A DNA stretch of 64,000 nt from Halolamina sp. CBA1230 (GCF_002025255.2 NZ_CP054589.1:1-64000), one strand, 5' to 3'. Numbered from the stretch's first letter, positions 9,793 through 19,609 are shown. A program made the numbers and translations. The notes: a model not told the origin generated them from the sequence alone.

Positions 9793-9890
9793 TTATAAGT
9801 ATTGGTCGATATATTTCGACGATGGCACTCCTATAGAATTTCCGTGGCGTCACTAACCATGCTACCGACAACAATCTTCGGGTGAGTGGC

Positions 9891-10582
9891 GGCACTGTTC
9901 AGATTAGCTGATTTCAAATGAAGGCGAACGTTTGGAGCCATGTTTCTGCGGAGCAGCAGTTGCATGGCGGAAATGCGTAGCAAACTGCTGGGTGAGGCGT
10001 TTTCAGTTCTTTGAACAGCCGTTCGACAGCATTCCGATTCCCATGAGTCATATGCTGAAATCGGAGTGATAGATCAAACTACGCCCCTGCAGCCATGCGC
10101 CATCGACGAGAAACAGGCTGTCGGCAACGTCGTGTTTCCCAGTCAGTTCCTACAGGAACTATTTTGTCAATACGATCATTAGGTTGGAAAAAGCCGGACA
10201 TGGAGAGAATTCGATGATGTTGGAATCCACTGTGACATACAGCCAAAAAGCGGCTGTTAGTTAAGCTGAATCACCGTTTCGTCGATCGCAACGTGATTTG
10301 GGCTCTTCCCGCTAGTCAGCTGTAGGCCAGCTTTCTGCATCCAACTGCGCACGGTTGAGCGACACCGATCGACACCCGGGCCAGCTAAGACCGGGGTATC
10401 CGCCAATGAAAGTCCCACAGCATGCAGCTGGGTATCCAACTTCATCGCCGGCTCGGGTGTCACTTCTCGCTCCACAAATCCTAACTCAGAGCCACTACTA
10501 AATCCAGTGAGGCGAGCTGTTTGTGGCATGGAAACCTACAACTCGCACCGCCTCGTTCTTCAGACCTTATCTAAACAGTGCC
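9891..10582 (-). mobile_element. Decayed IS6-family insertion sequence
   Basis: The 692-bp stretch is bounded by imperfect terminal inverted repeats: GGCACTGTTCAGATTAG at 9891-9907, and GGCACTGTTTAGATAAG reading inward from 10582 (15 of 17 bases match). This is the terminus style of haloarchaeal IS6 elements. The flanking eight-base sequences differ, so no target duplication survives. The transposase inside is broken. Confidence 0.75.
9918..10529 (-). pseudogene. IS6-family transposase pseudogene
   Basis: The 5' part (10529-10257) encodes 90 residues with the helix-turn-helix region and the first catalytic block (HVAIDETVIQLN) of haloarchaeal IS6 transposases, then stops. In another frame downstream, about 10063-9918, a C-terminal piece can still be read: HMTHGNRNAVERLFKELK, containing the catalytic Glu block, and later ETWLQTFAFI followed by a stop. 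The middle is scrambled. Two or more frameshifts, the lost central Asp block and the internal stops make it non-functional. Confidence 0.75.
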
Positions 10583-10896
10583 CATCGCCCAGCACCGCCA
10601 TTTATATAATCGAAACGATACAGCTAATTCATCAACATGCTATACCCGGCCGTTTCCTTCCTGCTAAGGTTGACGCCCTCTCTTTCTCTCGACAGTAAAT
10701 TATTAATACTCTGCTGGCTATACGACTGTATACGATCGGCCAGTATGTGTGGTCTGTGTTTTAGAAAAGATGATTCTATGTTCGAATTTCTCTGTCGTGC
10801 TGTCTTGTCCGTTTCGAGATCTTGCAGGCATTATGTAGACCAGTATGGAATGATAATACACAGTAATTGTTTGTCTGTGGTAGAAGATGAATCATC
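10583..10896. other. AT-rich gap before the glycosyltransferase operon
   Basis: No convincing gene was seen. The stretch is markedly AT-rich, with several TATA-like runs (for example near 10695-10705), and probably contains the promoter for the plus-strand operon that starts at 10897. Short open frames here have no recognisable motifs. Confidence 0.4.
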
Positions 10897-11991
10897 ATGG
10901 ACGTAGTTGATGTTGTCGACGAACACTCTGGAAGCGATGCGGACAAAGTAGCGATATTTACCAGAAACTTTTCTCCTTCAAATGGCATAAGTCAAGTGAT
11001 CAGTCAACAAATATCAGAACTGGCGTCTGCAGGCAAAGACGTGTCTGTGTTTTGTTTTAAAAATCGATTCGATTCAGTCGAATATTCATCCGTCACCAGT
11101 CTCTACAGTCCCGACAACGCAATCCTCTCGGGTATGTACGACATAGTTAGTCCATTTAATCCTGTTTCTACATCTGCTCTCTTACGTTCACTCCGGGAGT
11201 TTGACGCCGCCATCGTCCACCAGTATCCGTTTGATGTCGTATCACACCTGTGTAAAAAAATGCACGGAACTGCATATATTCGGTGGTATCACCACGACCT
11301 TGAGGCCCGCGAGTCCGGAAAGGGATTTGTTAACAAGGTCCACATCCGGATCAATTCAGTCCTGAAAACGCGGATCCCGAGTTACCTAGATCCAGACGTA
11401 GTGTGTACGGTAAGTAAGTCGTCACGAGAGGAGTTCGAACGAAAGACCGGGAAGGAGGCCATCGTCGTGCAAAACAAGGTCAACACAGAGCGCTTTTCCG
11501 ACCCGAAAACCCCCGACGAATTAGAGGTAACGTACGGCCTTGACCCGACGCGACCGACGATCGTATACGTTGGTCGCATCAACACTAATAAAAACATACA
11601 CGATCTTGTTGAAGCGTACAACGACGTCAGCGAGACAGTCAGAGACGTTCAACTAATCCTTGTCGGCGAAATCCAAGAGGAACAGTACGCCAAAGAGTTG
11701 ACCGACATGGCCTGTGGGGAGGTTTTTTTAACAGGGTGGGTTTCGGACGACACCCTCGCCGGGATATACTCGGTTGCTGACGTTTATTCGTCTGCGTCAA
11801 TCTCGGAGGGCTTCAACCTTCCGATAGCCGAGGCACGACTGTTCGACTGTCCGATCGTCGTCTTTGATATCCCGCCGCATCGAGAGAATCTCAGTGACTA
11901 CGACCGGGGATATCTCGTCGACCCGGGAGACCTGAGCACATTCTCTGATGCGCTCGCACGGTCTCTGTCCGAGAGGCGACACGATGAGTAA
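10897..11991 (+). CDS. Glycosyltransferase family 4
   Basis: A 364-residue GT4 enzyme. The acceptor domain has the FSPSNGISQVI loop, and the donor domain starts at TIVYVGRINTNKNIHDLV. The sugar-nucleotide site reads SISEGFNLPIAEARLFDCP, matching the E-x7-E motif of the family. It begins a plus-strand operon of three genes: GT4, GT-C-like membrane protein, GT4. The stop overlaps the start of the next gene. Base composition is lower in GC than the flanking transfer region, as is usual for haloarchaeal glycan islands. Confidence 0.85.
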   Translation: MDVVDVVDEHSGSDADKVAIFTRNFSPSNGISQVISQQISELASAGKDVSVFCFKNRFDSVEYSSVTSLYSPDNAILSGMYDIVSPFNPVSTSALLRSLREFDAAIVHQYPFDVVSHLCKKMHGTAYIRWYHHDLEARESGKGFVNKVHIRINSVLKTRIPSYLDPDVVCTVSKSSREEFERKTGKEAIVVQNKVNTERFSDPKTPDELEVTYGLDPTRPTIVYVGRINTNKNIHDLVEAYNDVSETVRDVQLILVGEIQEEQYAKELTDMACGEVFLTGWVSDDTLAGIYSVADVYSSASISEGFNLPIAEARLFDCPIVVFDIPPHRENLSDYDRGYLVDPGDLSTFSDALARSLSERRHDE

Positions 11992-13921
11992 CAAGATACT
12001 GTCTCTCGGACGCACCTTCAGACCCGACGAGGTTGTCCTCTCCGTGATGCTGGTGCTGACAGCACTTCTGCTGGTGGGTGTCAGCAGAGTTCTGGGTGTC
12101 ATCACTGCTATCAAAGGCGGATACCTCCTCCTGGGTGTCGGTATCGCGACGCTGTTGAATTTCCTCAGGGTACGTGACCGAGTAAAGATATCGAAAGACG
12201 TGAATCCGCCGGGGTGGCTGTGGAAATCGGTCGCAACCCTACTGTTCGGTTCCGTCGCCTTGGCCGTAGTTCTTGGGAGCCGCACGTTCGTATTACTCTT
12301 CTGTTATCCAGTCATCCTGGCTCTGATAGCCTTCCAGTTGCGGTACAAACTATCGGTTCACCGAATACTGATTCAGGTAGTCGGGCTATACAGTCTCAAT
12401 CCACTGACCAAGTACATTACCAATGGGTTATATTTCGGCAGTGGTGATACGTTCAAACACGCCCGGATTGTCGAGAAGGTCGTCAATACAGGGATGCTGG
12501 CTGGGATAACTAATCCTAGGTACGCGGACTTTCCCGGTTTACATATACTATCCGCATCTGTTGCGGAGTTTGCGAAGATATCTCCGTACGACGCCCTTAT
12601 TCTATCTGGAATCGTAACATACGCGGGCGTGCTGTTACCGAGTATGTACCTATTTTCGAGGAGATTGAAATTAAAAAAAGCAGAGGCGTGTGCGGTCGTG
12701 ATTGCGCTCTCGTCGTTGAGTCCAATGCAGTATTACAGCACATACGTGTTCCCTCAGTCGATCGCTATTCCTATAATCGCGCTCTTACTACTGGTTGTAT
12801 TCAACACTGGATCCAACAGACAGAGTTCGAGGTGGACAGTGGTAGGCGTCCTCTCCTCTATTTTCCTTATAATCTTGCATGATTTCACGATAATACTAAT
12901 AATCCCACTTTTGATTTTGATACTCATCCTGGAGAAGGGAGCTAATTTAACCATTCTGAATGAAAACCACCAAATAATTAATGACAATTATTTATTGGTG
13001 CTGACAATCTGTGTCGGAGCGGTCGCATACTGGACGTTGGTAGGAAAAGAATTCATCATTACTCTCACCACCGCACTTGTCGTGGCGATACAGAGATACA
13101 CTTCCTCTAGCCCGACTGCACGGGATGCATCGTCTTACTGGTACGATATTGCCCGACCAACAGAGACGGTGCTGACAGCGTTTTCCGACCTCAGTTCGTG
13201 GGCCGGGATTCACAACACACTGCTCATCGCCGCGTCCATCCTCGGAATAGCAGCAGTAATCGAGTCAATGAGACGGTATCGGAGGGCACTCCCGATCATG
13301 CTTGTGAGCGTCATTGTGTTACCCTTTAGTGTCAAACTTCCTATTGTAATAAAATCTATCGGCCGATTCAAGCATGGATTCGGGATTTTCTTTGCCTTGA
13401 TTGTCGGTATAGGTTTGTACAGAGCAGTCGAAGTGGAATCGAAAGCTGGACTGCTCATGGCGTTACTTTTGATTACTGGCCTCGGAACAACAGGGGCCAT
13501 CATCTCCAGTGACGACCAGTATTCTCTCCATGAAGAGCGTCAGATCCAGAGAGAATTTACCGAAAGAGAATACAACGAACTCAGGAGCGTAGGGGAATTC
13601 ACACAGAAAACCGAAGTACGCGTTGACGCGCTGTGGCTGTCGAGACTAGTTCTGAAAGATCGGCACCGGATATTTCAAACGAACCGGGCGACGTTAACCT
13701 CAACGGGAGTCAACATCGACACGAACTTGCTCCTCTACCGGTGGCGTTGGTCGGATCACGTGATACTGAACGTCGAAGATGCAACCCTAGCCAGTTTCAC
13801 CAAAGCCAGGATGAGTAGAAACACACTCGAAACTACGGTCAGCAGGGAAAGTAAGATATACAGCAGCGGTTCTCTGGGGATTTTGTACACTCAAGACAGT
13901 ACGGTCAAACTCTCGGAATAA
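11984..13921 (+). CDS. Polytopic membrane protein, possible GT-C-type glycosyltransferase
   Basis: The protein has 645 residues and many hydrophobic helices. I place the start at the ATG at 11984, which overlaps the previous stop in an ATGAGTAA arrangement, not at an earlier in-frame ATG (11948) inside the upstream gene. After the first helices a short loop reads GSGDTFKHARIVEKV, and TNPRYADFPGLHILSA follows. An acidic loop residue after the first membrane pair and an aromatic-rich second loop are typical of GT-C membrane transferases and polymerases using polyprenyl-phosphate sugars. The last 120 residues are soluble. The family assignment is inference; it sits between two GT4 genes. Confidence 0.6.
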   Translation: MSNKILSLGRTFRPDEVVLSVMLVLTALLLVGVSRVLGVITAIKGGYLLLGVGIATLLNFLRVRDRVKISKDVNPPGWLWKSVATLLFGSVALAVVLGSRTFVLLFCYPVILALIAFQLRYKLSVHRILIQVVGLYSLNPLTKYITNGLYFGSGDTFKHARIVEKVVNTGMLAGITNPRYADFPGLHILSASVAEFAKISPYDALILSGIVTYAGVLLPSMYLFSRRLKLKKAEACAVVIALSSLSPMQYYSTYVFPQSIAIPIIALLLLVVFNTGSNRQSSRWTVVGVLSSIFLIILHDFTIILIIPLLILILILEKGANLTILNENHQIINDNYLLVLTICVGAVAYWTLVGKEFIITLTTALVVAIQRYTSSSPTARDASSYWYDIARPTETVLTAFSDLSSWAGIHNTLLIAASILGIAAVIESMRRYRRALPIMLVSVIVLPFSVKLPIVIKSIGRFKHGFGIFFALIVGIGLYRAVEVESKAGLLMALLLITGLGTTGAIISSDDQYSLHEERQIQREFTEREYNELRSVGEFTQKTEVRVDALWLSRLVLKDRHRIFQTNRATLTSTGVNIDTNLLLYRWRWSDHVILNVEDATLASFTKARMSRNTLETTVSRESKIYSSGSLGILYTQDSTVKLSE

Positions 13922-13925
13922 CACT

Positions 13926-15089
13926 ATGAACCTGCTCCAAGTTTCTCCGTATCCAGCTTGGCCACCGGATTTCGGGGGAGCACAGCGCGTTCACGGCCTT
14001 GTTTCGGAGGTTCATCCCGAATGGACCGTCACCCGGTTCGCCCTTAATTTGAGTAGTCCTCGATCTGTCGACCAAACGATAGAAATTGCCGACGACTACA
14101 TCGAGTACAGATACTCCCCTAGCATTGCCGGGATCATCCCCGATGCTGTGAACCTCCGCCGTCTCTGGCCGTCACCTATGTTACACGTAGTTCGACACCG
14201 ACAGTTGCGTAAGTACGTTCGGACTGCGGACCTCATACAAGTGGAACATCCCGGCCTGTTCCCTTATCTTCATAGGATCAAACCCGATGAGACACCCATC
14301 GTATATTCGAGTCATAATATCGAATCCGAGCGCGTACAGGCCCCAGAAATAATACGCCCGGCGATACGCTGGCGGCTGAGTAAGCTTGAGCGATACGCGG
14401 TGAAAAATGCTGACATCGTTATCACTGTCTCGGAGGAGGAGCGCGATTGGTACAGAAACGAGTATTCGTCGGACAGCAGCTACCACGTCGCTTACAACGG
14501 AACAAATGTCAGAATAGACTCTGATTCACGAGAGATCAACCGCGACGAGCTAGCGCATCATAATAATTCGGATAAATTGAGCTGTATCTTCGTTGGGAGC
14601 GATTACGAACCCAACAATCGCGCTGTCAACGAAATTGTCTCTTGGTCGGACCATATTGACGGCGACAGCATAGAGTTTCTCATCATCGGTAGTGTATGCA
14701 GTGACATTGACGAAACCGAAATACCGTCCAACCTCAAGCCGGTCGGATACGTTGAGGACCTTTCTCCGTGGTATGCAATCAGTGACGTCGGTATTAATCC
14801 CGTGCACACTGGTTCTGGATCGAATACAAAAATTCCGGAGTTTTTGGCCCACGGACTTCCAACGGTGACGACTCCGTTCGGTGCGAGTGGGTTTCCCGTC
14901 GAAGATGGCTATCATCTGCTCGAGAGACCGTTGTCAGAATTTCCGGCGACACTCCGGGCGATCAACAAGGGGACGATCGATACAGACCAGTTGCGCCACC
15001 ACGCCCTCGAGATTGTTGAGGAGAAGCTACACTGGAGCCAGATATCGAGGAACGTGTTAGAAATGTATAAGGGATTGTTGTCAGAGTAA
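13926..15089 (+). CDS. Glycosyltransferase family 4
   Basis: A 387-residue GT-B enzyme. It begins NLLQVSPYPAWPPDFGGAQR, the acceptor-domain loop. The donor half contains CIFVGSDYEPNNRAVNEIV, then NPVHTGSGSNTKIPEFLAHG, the variant nucleotide-sugar loop seen in many surface-glycan GT4 enzymes, and TPFGASGFP. It follows the membrane protein by four bases and ends the operon. The downstream sequence to 15157 is a short AT-rich gap, and then insertion-sequence debris begins. Confidence 0.85.
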   Translation: MNLLQVSPYPAWPPDFGGAQRVHGLVSEVHPEWTVTRFALNLSSPRSVDQTIEIADDYIEYRYSPSIAGIIPDAVNLRRLWPSPMLHVVRHRQLRKYVRTADLIQVEHPGLFPYLHRIKPDETPIVYSSHNIESERVQAPEIIRPAIRWRLSKLERYAVKNADIVITVSEEERDWYRNEYSSDSSYHVAYNGTNVRIDSDSREINRDELAHHNNSDKLSCIFVGSDYEPNNRAVNEIVSWSDHIDGDSIEFLIIGSVCSDIDETEIPSNLKPVGYVEDLSPWYAISDVGINPVHTGSGSNTKIPEFLAHGLPTVTTPFGASGFPVEDGYHLLERPLSEFPATLRAINKGTIDTDQLRHHALEIVEEKLHWSQISRNVLEMYKGLLSE

Positions 15090-15157
15090 CCATCAACTAC
15101 TTGCACGTCGCAAGTCGCTTTCCGGAAGTCTTCCGTTTAAAACGGATAGCGTACTAT

Positions 15158-15354
15158 CTAGTTTTGCACCTCTTCAGTGAGAATACGTCTATCTAACGCC
15201 TGATTCGTCCGGTGTCGGTTGTAATAGTCTCTGAACCACCGTAGCCACCGCCGAGAACTGGAATGACTGCCCCGCCAAAACGAATGAAGCGGTCGATTCG
15301 TATGGTGATGGTGTGGAACCATTTTTCGAAGCGGTTCTGCTCCGTATAGTTGAA
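15158..15354 (-). pseudogene. Transposase C-terminal fragment with frameshift
   Basis: Read on the minus strand, one frame gives EQNRFEKWFHTITIRIDRF; after a one-base slip another gives HSFWRGSHSSSRRWLRWF and DYYNRHRTNQALDRR. Together they look like the C-terminal end of an integrase-core (DDE) transposase, where a YYN-x-x-R-x-x-QALD motif is common. The fragment is cut at 15355, exactly where an IS1595-type terminus begins, so the IS1595 copy inserted into an older element. The family is uncertain. Confidence 0.5.
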
Positions 15355-15785
15355 CGCTCTTCTGCAGGAGATTATTGATACTGCTGAGCTGCCGCAATCG
15401 AGTCGAAGAGGACAAGGACACCGCGTCAGCGGTGTCCGACACGGATGATTCCGCTAGATGTGTTTGGGTCGGAATCGGTCGCAGCGGACCTGCTCCAACA
15501 GGTTCGCGGGCGTGACGCCGTTTCCTGTCCTCGCTGCCGTTCTGAGCGAACGGTCAGAAACGGCAGCTATGGACAGTTTCAGCGGTATCTCTGTAAGGAT
15601 TACGACCGCACGTTTAATGATAAGACCGGCACGATCTTCGACCACTCGAAGATTGCGCTTCGCAAATGGTTGTTCTCGATCTACGCGTTTTGCGGTTTAA
15701 CACGAGTCTCCGGCAGTTACAGCGCGAAATCGAAGTCACCTACAAAACGACCCACAGGCGTGTCGCGCGCTTCGCTATTGCAGCG
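15355..15785 (+). pseudogene. IS1595-family element, copy 1: truncated, frameshifted transposase
   Basis: The left terminus (CGCTCTTCTGCAGGAGATT from 15355) matches that of the intact copy at 17055. The transposase starts at 15445 and carries the N-terminal zinc-ribbon region (CPRCRSERTVRNGSYGQFQR). The second ribbon half is damaged: KDYD stands where the intact copy has KNCD. A one-base deletion near 15690 shifts the frame after SIYAF, and homology continues in the +1 frame through TSLRQLQREIEVTYKT. It ends near 15785, so the catalytic domain is lost. Confidence 0.8.
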
Positions 15786-15857
15786 ATCGACACCCAACCA
15801 GTCGAAGACAGCCTCGGCTTCACGAAGCGACAGCCCTACCGAGTGAAGTCGAACCCA

Positions 15858-16802
15858 TCAACTAACACCATTACCGTCGCTTTTCTCGCCACGACTTTGC
15901 TCAATGTAGCCCAGCGACTCAAGCCGGTCATCGACAGACAAATCAACTTTATCGTTTGTTACCTCGGGGGTATACTCCCCAGAATCAGAGGCTTTCGTCT
16001 CCACCCACGGTACTTCGCGGAGTGTCGATATCGCGGGACCGCCGTGGCCGTACAGCCCCCACTCACCCATGCATTCTCCGTGGTCGGCAGAGAGCACAAC
16101 CTTCTCTTCGTCGATATTATTCAGTACGGTTTCGACTTCATCGAGCACGTACCGTAGATTGTCGAGATACGCCTCCCAGACCTGCTCCGTCTCCACCCGC
16201 CCCCGCATGGTCGCACGCCAAATCGACCGTTCGTAATCATCCGTGTACTCTGTCAAGTCGGGGTGTGGCACAAAGGATGCGTGAGGTTGCATATAGTGTC
16301 CAATCAAGTACTCAGGTGACTGATTTCTCGCGGTGTCGATTATCCTATCTGTTATTGATTCTGCGCGGACCGTTTGAAGCCGCGAGTCGTCCCATTCGTA
16401 TCGCCAAACTTCGTCAAGAGCAGAGAAGTCGTTAGGGTCCAATTTGTCTGCAGAAAAGGGGTTCCCAGTGATATGGATGGTTTCATTCATCTCGAGAGCG
16501 TACTCGTCCGTGAAGTTTTTCGCCATCCACTCCGGTGAATTGCTTCCAACCGATAGTTCTGTATCGACTGACGATATGAAATCGTATTCTTGGGCGACTG
16601 CTCGAATTGCATCAGGGCGACAGGCATCCAATATAAGGAGCACGCCCCAATCACGGTCATAAATTGGCGTCCCGTATTCCGCCCGTACCAGATCGGAGGC
16701 TTGTTTTAATCCGTGTTTCCAGATATCGTGTGCCGTTCGTTTGATGCCCGAGTACCCATTTGCCCAGATGTCATTAGACCGCGCCTTCACGAAATCCCTC
16801 AT
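15858..16802 (-). CDS. Sulfatase-like alkaline-phosphatase-superfamily protein 4
   Basis: The protein has 314 residues from the ATG at 16802; a TTG start nine codons earlier is possible but weaker. It shares the sulfatase fold in shortened form: LLILDACRPDAI holds the first metal-binding Asp, and LSADHGECMGEWGLYGHGG the second. The nucleophile region is probably SVGSNSPEW, with Ser in place of Thr or Cys. At 314 residues it is about two thirds the length of the other three members. It is flanked on both sides by IS debris and could have been acquired separately. Its role in glycan modification is inferred from location. Confidence 0.7.
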   Translation of the reverse strand: MRDFVKARSNDIWANGYSGIKRTAHDIWKHGLKQASDLVRAEYGTPIYDRDWGVLLILDACRPDAIRAVAQEYDFISSVDTELSVGSNSPEWMAKNFTDEYALEMNETIHITGNPFSADKLDPNDFSALDEVWRYEWDDSRLQTVRAESITDRIIDTARNQSPEYLIGHYMQPHASFVPHPDLTEYTDDYERSIWRATMRGRVETEQVWEAYLDNLRYVLDEVETVLNNIDEEKVVLSADHGECMGEWGLYGHGGPAISTLREVPWVETKASDSGEYTPEVTNDKVDLSVDDRLESLGYIEQSRGEKSDGNGVS

Positions 16803-17054
16803 GTAGTGATAGTTCCCATTTATCCTCAAACTATTTCTATCAGTCGGTTTAATACGGTATTGTTATCGTGTTGTCCCCAACTTTAACCCACTGGCTGTTG
16901 GTTCCGTTCGACCGATAGAGGCCCACAGGCTGCCCGCTAGCCCCGTTGTGGGTCGCATAAGTGGCGTTGTCTGGTGGAGCTGGAGCCGTTGATGCGGTCA
17001 AGTCTTGGCCCGGCTGCCCAAATATCAGGACGGATTGAACAACAAAATAAGGAT

Positions 17055-18055
17055 CGCTCATCCGTAGGAGATTGTTGATACTGCTGAGCGGTCGCTGTAG
17101 AGACAAAGAGGACAAGGGCACCGCGTCAGCGGTGCCCGACACGAATGATTCCGCTCGATGTGTTTGGTTCGGAATCGGTCGCAGCGGACCTGCTGCAACA
17201 GGTCCGCTGGCGTGACGGTGTTACTTGTCCTCGCTGCCGTTCTGACCGGACGGTCAGAAACGACAGCTACAGGGAGTTTCAGCGGTATCTCTGTAAGAAT
17301 TGCGACCGCACGTTCAACGACAAGACCGGCACGATCTTCGCTCACTCGAAGATTGCACTCCGCCGGTGGTTGTTCTCGATCTACGCGTTCCTTCGGTTCA
17401 ACACGAGTCTGAGACAGTTACAGTGAGAAATCGAGGTGACTTACAAGACGATCCACCGGCGCATCGAGCGCTTCGCCAGAGCGCTCGATGCGCCTTCCCT
17501 CGATCTCGTTGGGCCGGTCGAAATCGACGAAGTGTACGTCTCTGCTGGAATGAAAGGCCGCGAGCGCGACGGTCCGTCGCGCTCGCGTGGTCTATCCACA
17601 CGAGGACGTGGTTCGTACGATGGCGACAAACCACCCGTGTTCATTCTCGCTGATCGAGGAACTGGACAGCGGTACGTGATCCCTGCGAAAGCCGCCGACG
17701 AATCGACGATTCGACTCCTGCTGGCCGACCGCAAAGAGGAGTCGCTCACCGTCTATACCGACGGCTTTCGAGCATACGAACCGCTCGACGAGGACGACGC
17801 ATTCGACCGCGAATACGTCGTCCACGGCGATGGTGAATACGCCGATGACGAAGTACACGTCAACACCTGCGAGAGCCACGCGTCGCTGACGCGACGGTGG
17901 CTCTCACCGCATCGAGGCATCTCAAAGGACAAGCTGACACAGTATCTCAGAGCGTTCCAGCTCCGCCGAGAGTTATACAGAAAACCGGGACGAGACGCAC
18001 TCAAACACGCTGTCCGAGCGACGCTCTGAAATCAACAATGTGCTACGCAAGAGCG
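17055..18055 (+). mobile_element. IS1595-family insertion sequence, copy 2 (complete, 1001 bp)
   Basis: The ends form inverted repeats: CGCTCATCCGTAGGAGATT from 17055, and CGCTCTTGCGTAGCACATT reading inward from 18055. The 8-bp sequence ATAAGGAT lies directly outside both ends (17047-17054 and 18056-18063), a textbook target duplication of the length IS1595 elements make. The element interrupts a minus-strand gene in frame. The clean duplication argues for a recent insertion. Confidence 0.93.
17145..18029 (+). pseudogene. IS1595-family transposase with one in-frame TGA
   Basis: The frame encodes the N-terminal zinc ribbon (CPRCRSDRTV...YLCKNCDRTF) and then an ISXO2-like DDE/N domain: VEIDEVYV (first Asp), VYTDGFRAY (second Asp) and VNTCESHASLTRRW (Asn/Glu region). 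A single TGA at 17424-17426 falls between LRQLQ and EIEVTYKT; copy 1 has an Arg codon (CGC) at that position. Everything downstream is intact to 18029. It is either inactive through one nonsense mutation or needs readthrough. It is the least damaged of the three copies. Confidence 0.85.
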
Positions 18056-18865
18056 ATAAGGATTATAGTTGTCTTCAACAAACCGAGCATCACGGTCGGC
18101 GATAAACTGCTGTCGGCCTGCTTGACTCCCGGCCGCATTTGTCAGCCCTCCCCCAATATTGAGAGCTGCATCGCTTGACAGCTGCAGCGCGTTGATGTGA
18201 GTCCAGTTGCTGTCGAACAGACCGTAATTATTGTCGACGGTCATCCGACCCAAGCCGGCCCCGCCGCCCTCCTCGATGAAAGCAATGGGAGTGCCGTCGT
18301 CGCGGAAACCGCGCAGGACTTTTCCGCCGATCCCGGCAGTGACGCGGCCGGCTAAACAGTTGCCCTTGTTCTCTGAGACAATCCCAAAAATCGCGTCGCC
18401 CCAGTCAGTTGTGACAGTGATGCCGGGTCTGTCGACCCCGCCCACCGAGTCATCCCCGAAGAGCAAATTGTAGTCCATTGGCCAGTAGGCAAATGGGGAC
18501 GGGCCTGACCCTTCGTCCCTTAGATTGGCCACATAGTGGATGCGTCGTGGGTCCCCGGCTGCGAAGTCGCCGACCGCTGAGGCCGTCTTGAGAGTGATTT
18601 TCTTGATGCTGGAGAAGGGATTTAGCTCAAGGTTTACCGTGCTTGTGTCTGTCGTTTCGACGACGCAGTTATCCCAGTCACTCCCAATTATATGCACGTC
18701 ATTGGGGATTTCGTCGATAACGTAGGTTCTGTCCTCAAGGATATATCGGCCCGCCCCCTCTTGGACGATTGACGATAAGTCTTCGTCGGACGACACCCAT
18801 CTGTCGCTATTCACGTTCTTCTGTACTTAACGACCTCCGCCAGAATATGTTGACTGTTGAGGATT

Positions 18866-19609
18866 TCAACAGAGCCGGTGGGACGCGAGTTCGTACGGCT
18901 TGAATACCTCCCACTTGTCGTAATACGGATCGGTGCGGCCAAGTTGGATGCAGGCGTAGCCGGTCATCTTCATCGCCCGCGTAAGCTTCACGAGTTCCGG
19001 CGCGTCCATGCCGTCGGCCACGGCCTCTGGGCCAGGCGCATCACGAGGATCGGCCATCTCAACATTCTCGTCTTCGGCCCACGGCGCGACGTTCTCCTCC
19101 GCGGTTTCGAAGCGTGCGAGTTTCTCGTCGGGAATGCGGTCCCGGATGTTGTCGATGGTGCACTCACTGACGCGCTCGGAGACATTCATCTCCTCGTGGA
19201 CCGCGTGGTTGTCCGTCTGCTCTTCGAGCCTGTAGGACGGCGTATCAGTGAGTTCTTGGCCGAGAATCAGGCGTTGGTCTTCGGCGTCGGTGAGGTCACG
19301 GGCGAGGCCGTCAACACCGAGTTCGAACCGAGTAGTGCGGAGCCCCCCGATACGGGCGACGGCTTCGAGTGGGGAGAGACCGCGCTGGAGGGTGTCGCGT
19401 ATCTGGTCCTCAATCGGAATCGGGTCACCAAGCGTAGCGACCTTGACGTCGGGCTGGTCGCCGTAGACACTCTCGTCAGAAGTCTTCTTTAGATTGGTGC
19501 CTGCTACGAAGTTGTCTTCAGCGTCGGACGGATCGCCAGTCTCCCACGAGCTGTCGAGCCCGTTGAATAGGTCGTCGTCCGACATTTCCTGAATATCGTC
19601 GGCTAGCAT
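18866..19609 (-). CDS. Acidic protein of unknown function, possibly viral
   Basis: The protein has 247 residues from the ATG at 19609. A longer frame to 19690 exists, but its first 27 residues are hydrophobic, Cys-rich and overlap the promoter of the opposite gene. No catalytic motif was recognised. The sequence is hydrophilic and helix-prone (DDIQEMSDDDLFNGL; MNVSERVSECTIDNIRDRI) and ends in an aromatic tail (GRTDPYYDKWEVFKPYEL). It lies 51 bases upstream of the IS-split gene in the same direction, so the two probably came in together. A halovirus or provirus fragment is my best guess. Confidence 0.5.
   Translation of the reverse strand: MLADDIQEMSDDDLFNGLDSSWETGDPSDAEDNFVAGTNLKKTSDESVYGDQPDVKVATLGDPIPIEDQIRDTLQRGLSPLEAVARIGGLRTTRFELGVDGLARDLTDAEDQRLILGQELTDTPSYRLEEQTDNHAVHEEMNVSERVSECTIDNIRDRIPDEKLARFETAEENVAPWAEDENVEMADPRDAPGPEAVADGMDAPELVKLTRAMKMTGYACIQLGRTDPYYDKWEVFKPYELASHRLC

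Larger units (their letters stand above)
16849..18814 (-). pseudogene. Gene of unknown, possibly viral, origin split by an IS1595 insertion
   Basis: The minus-strand frame from a GTG at 18814 runs to the IS at 18063, and the same frame resumes on the other side at 17046 and ends at 16849. Removing the IS and one copy of the 8-bp duplication joins EDNYNPY to FVVQSVLIFG without a frame change. The predicted product (about 315 residues) is rich in Gly, Asp and Asn, with repetitive short strands. It ends in GLYRSNGTNSQWVKVGDN, which reminds me of beta-solenoid tail-fibre or receptor-binding proteins. That resemblance is impressionistic; the interruption itself is seen directly. Confidence 0.7.

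Noticed and set aside
9883-10590. Target-site duplication around the IS6 remnant
   Set aside because: The eight bases on each side (TGAGTGGC and CATCGCCC) do not match.
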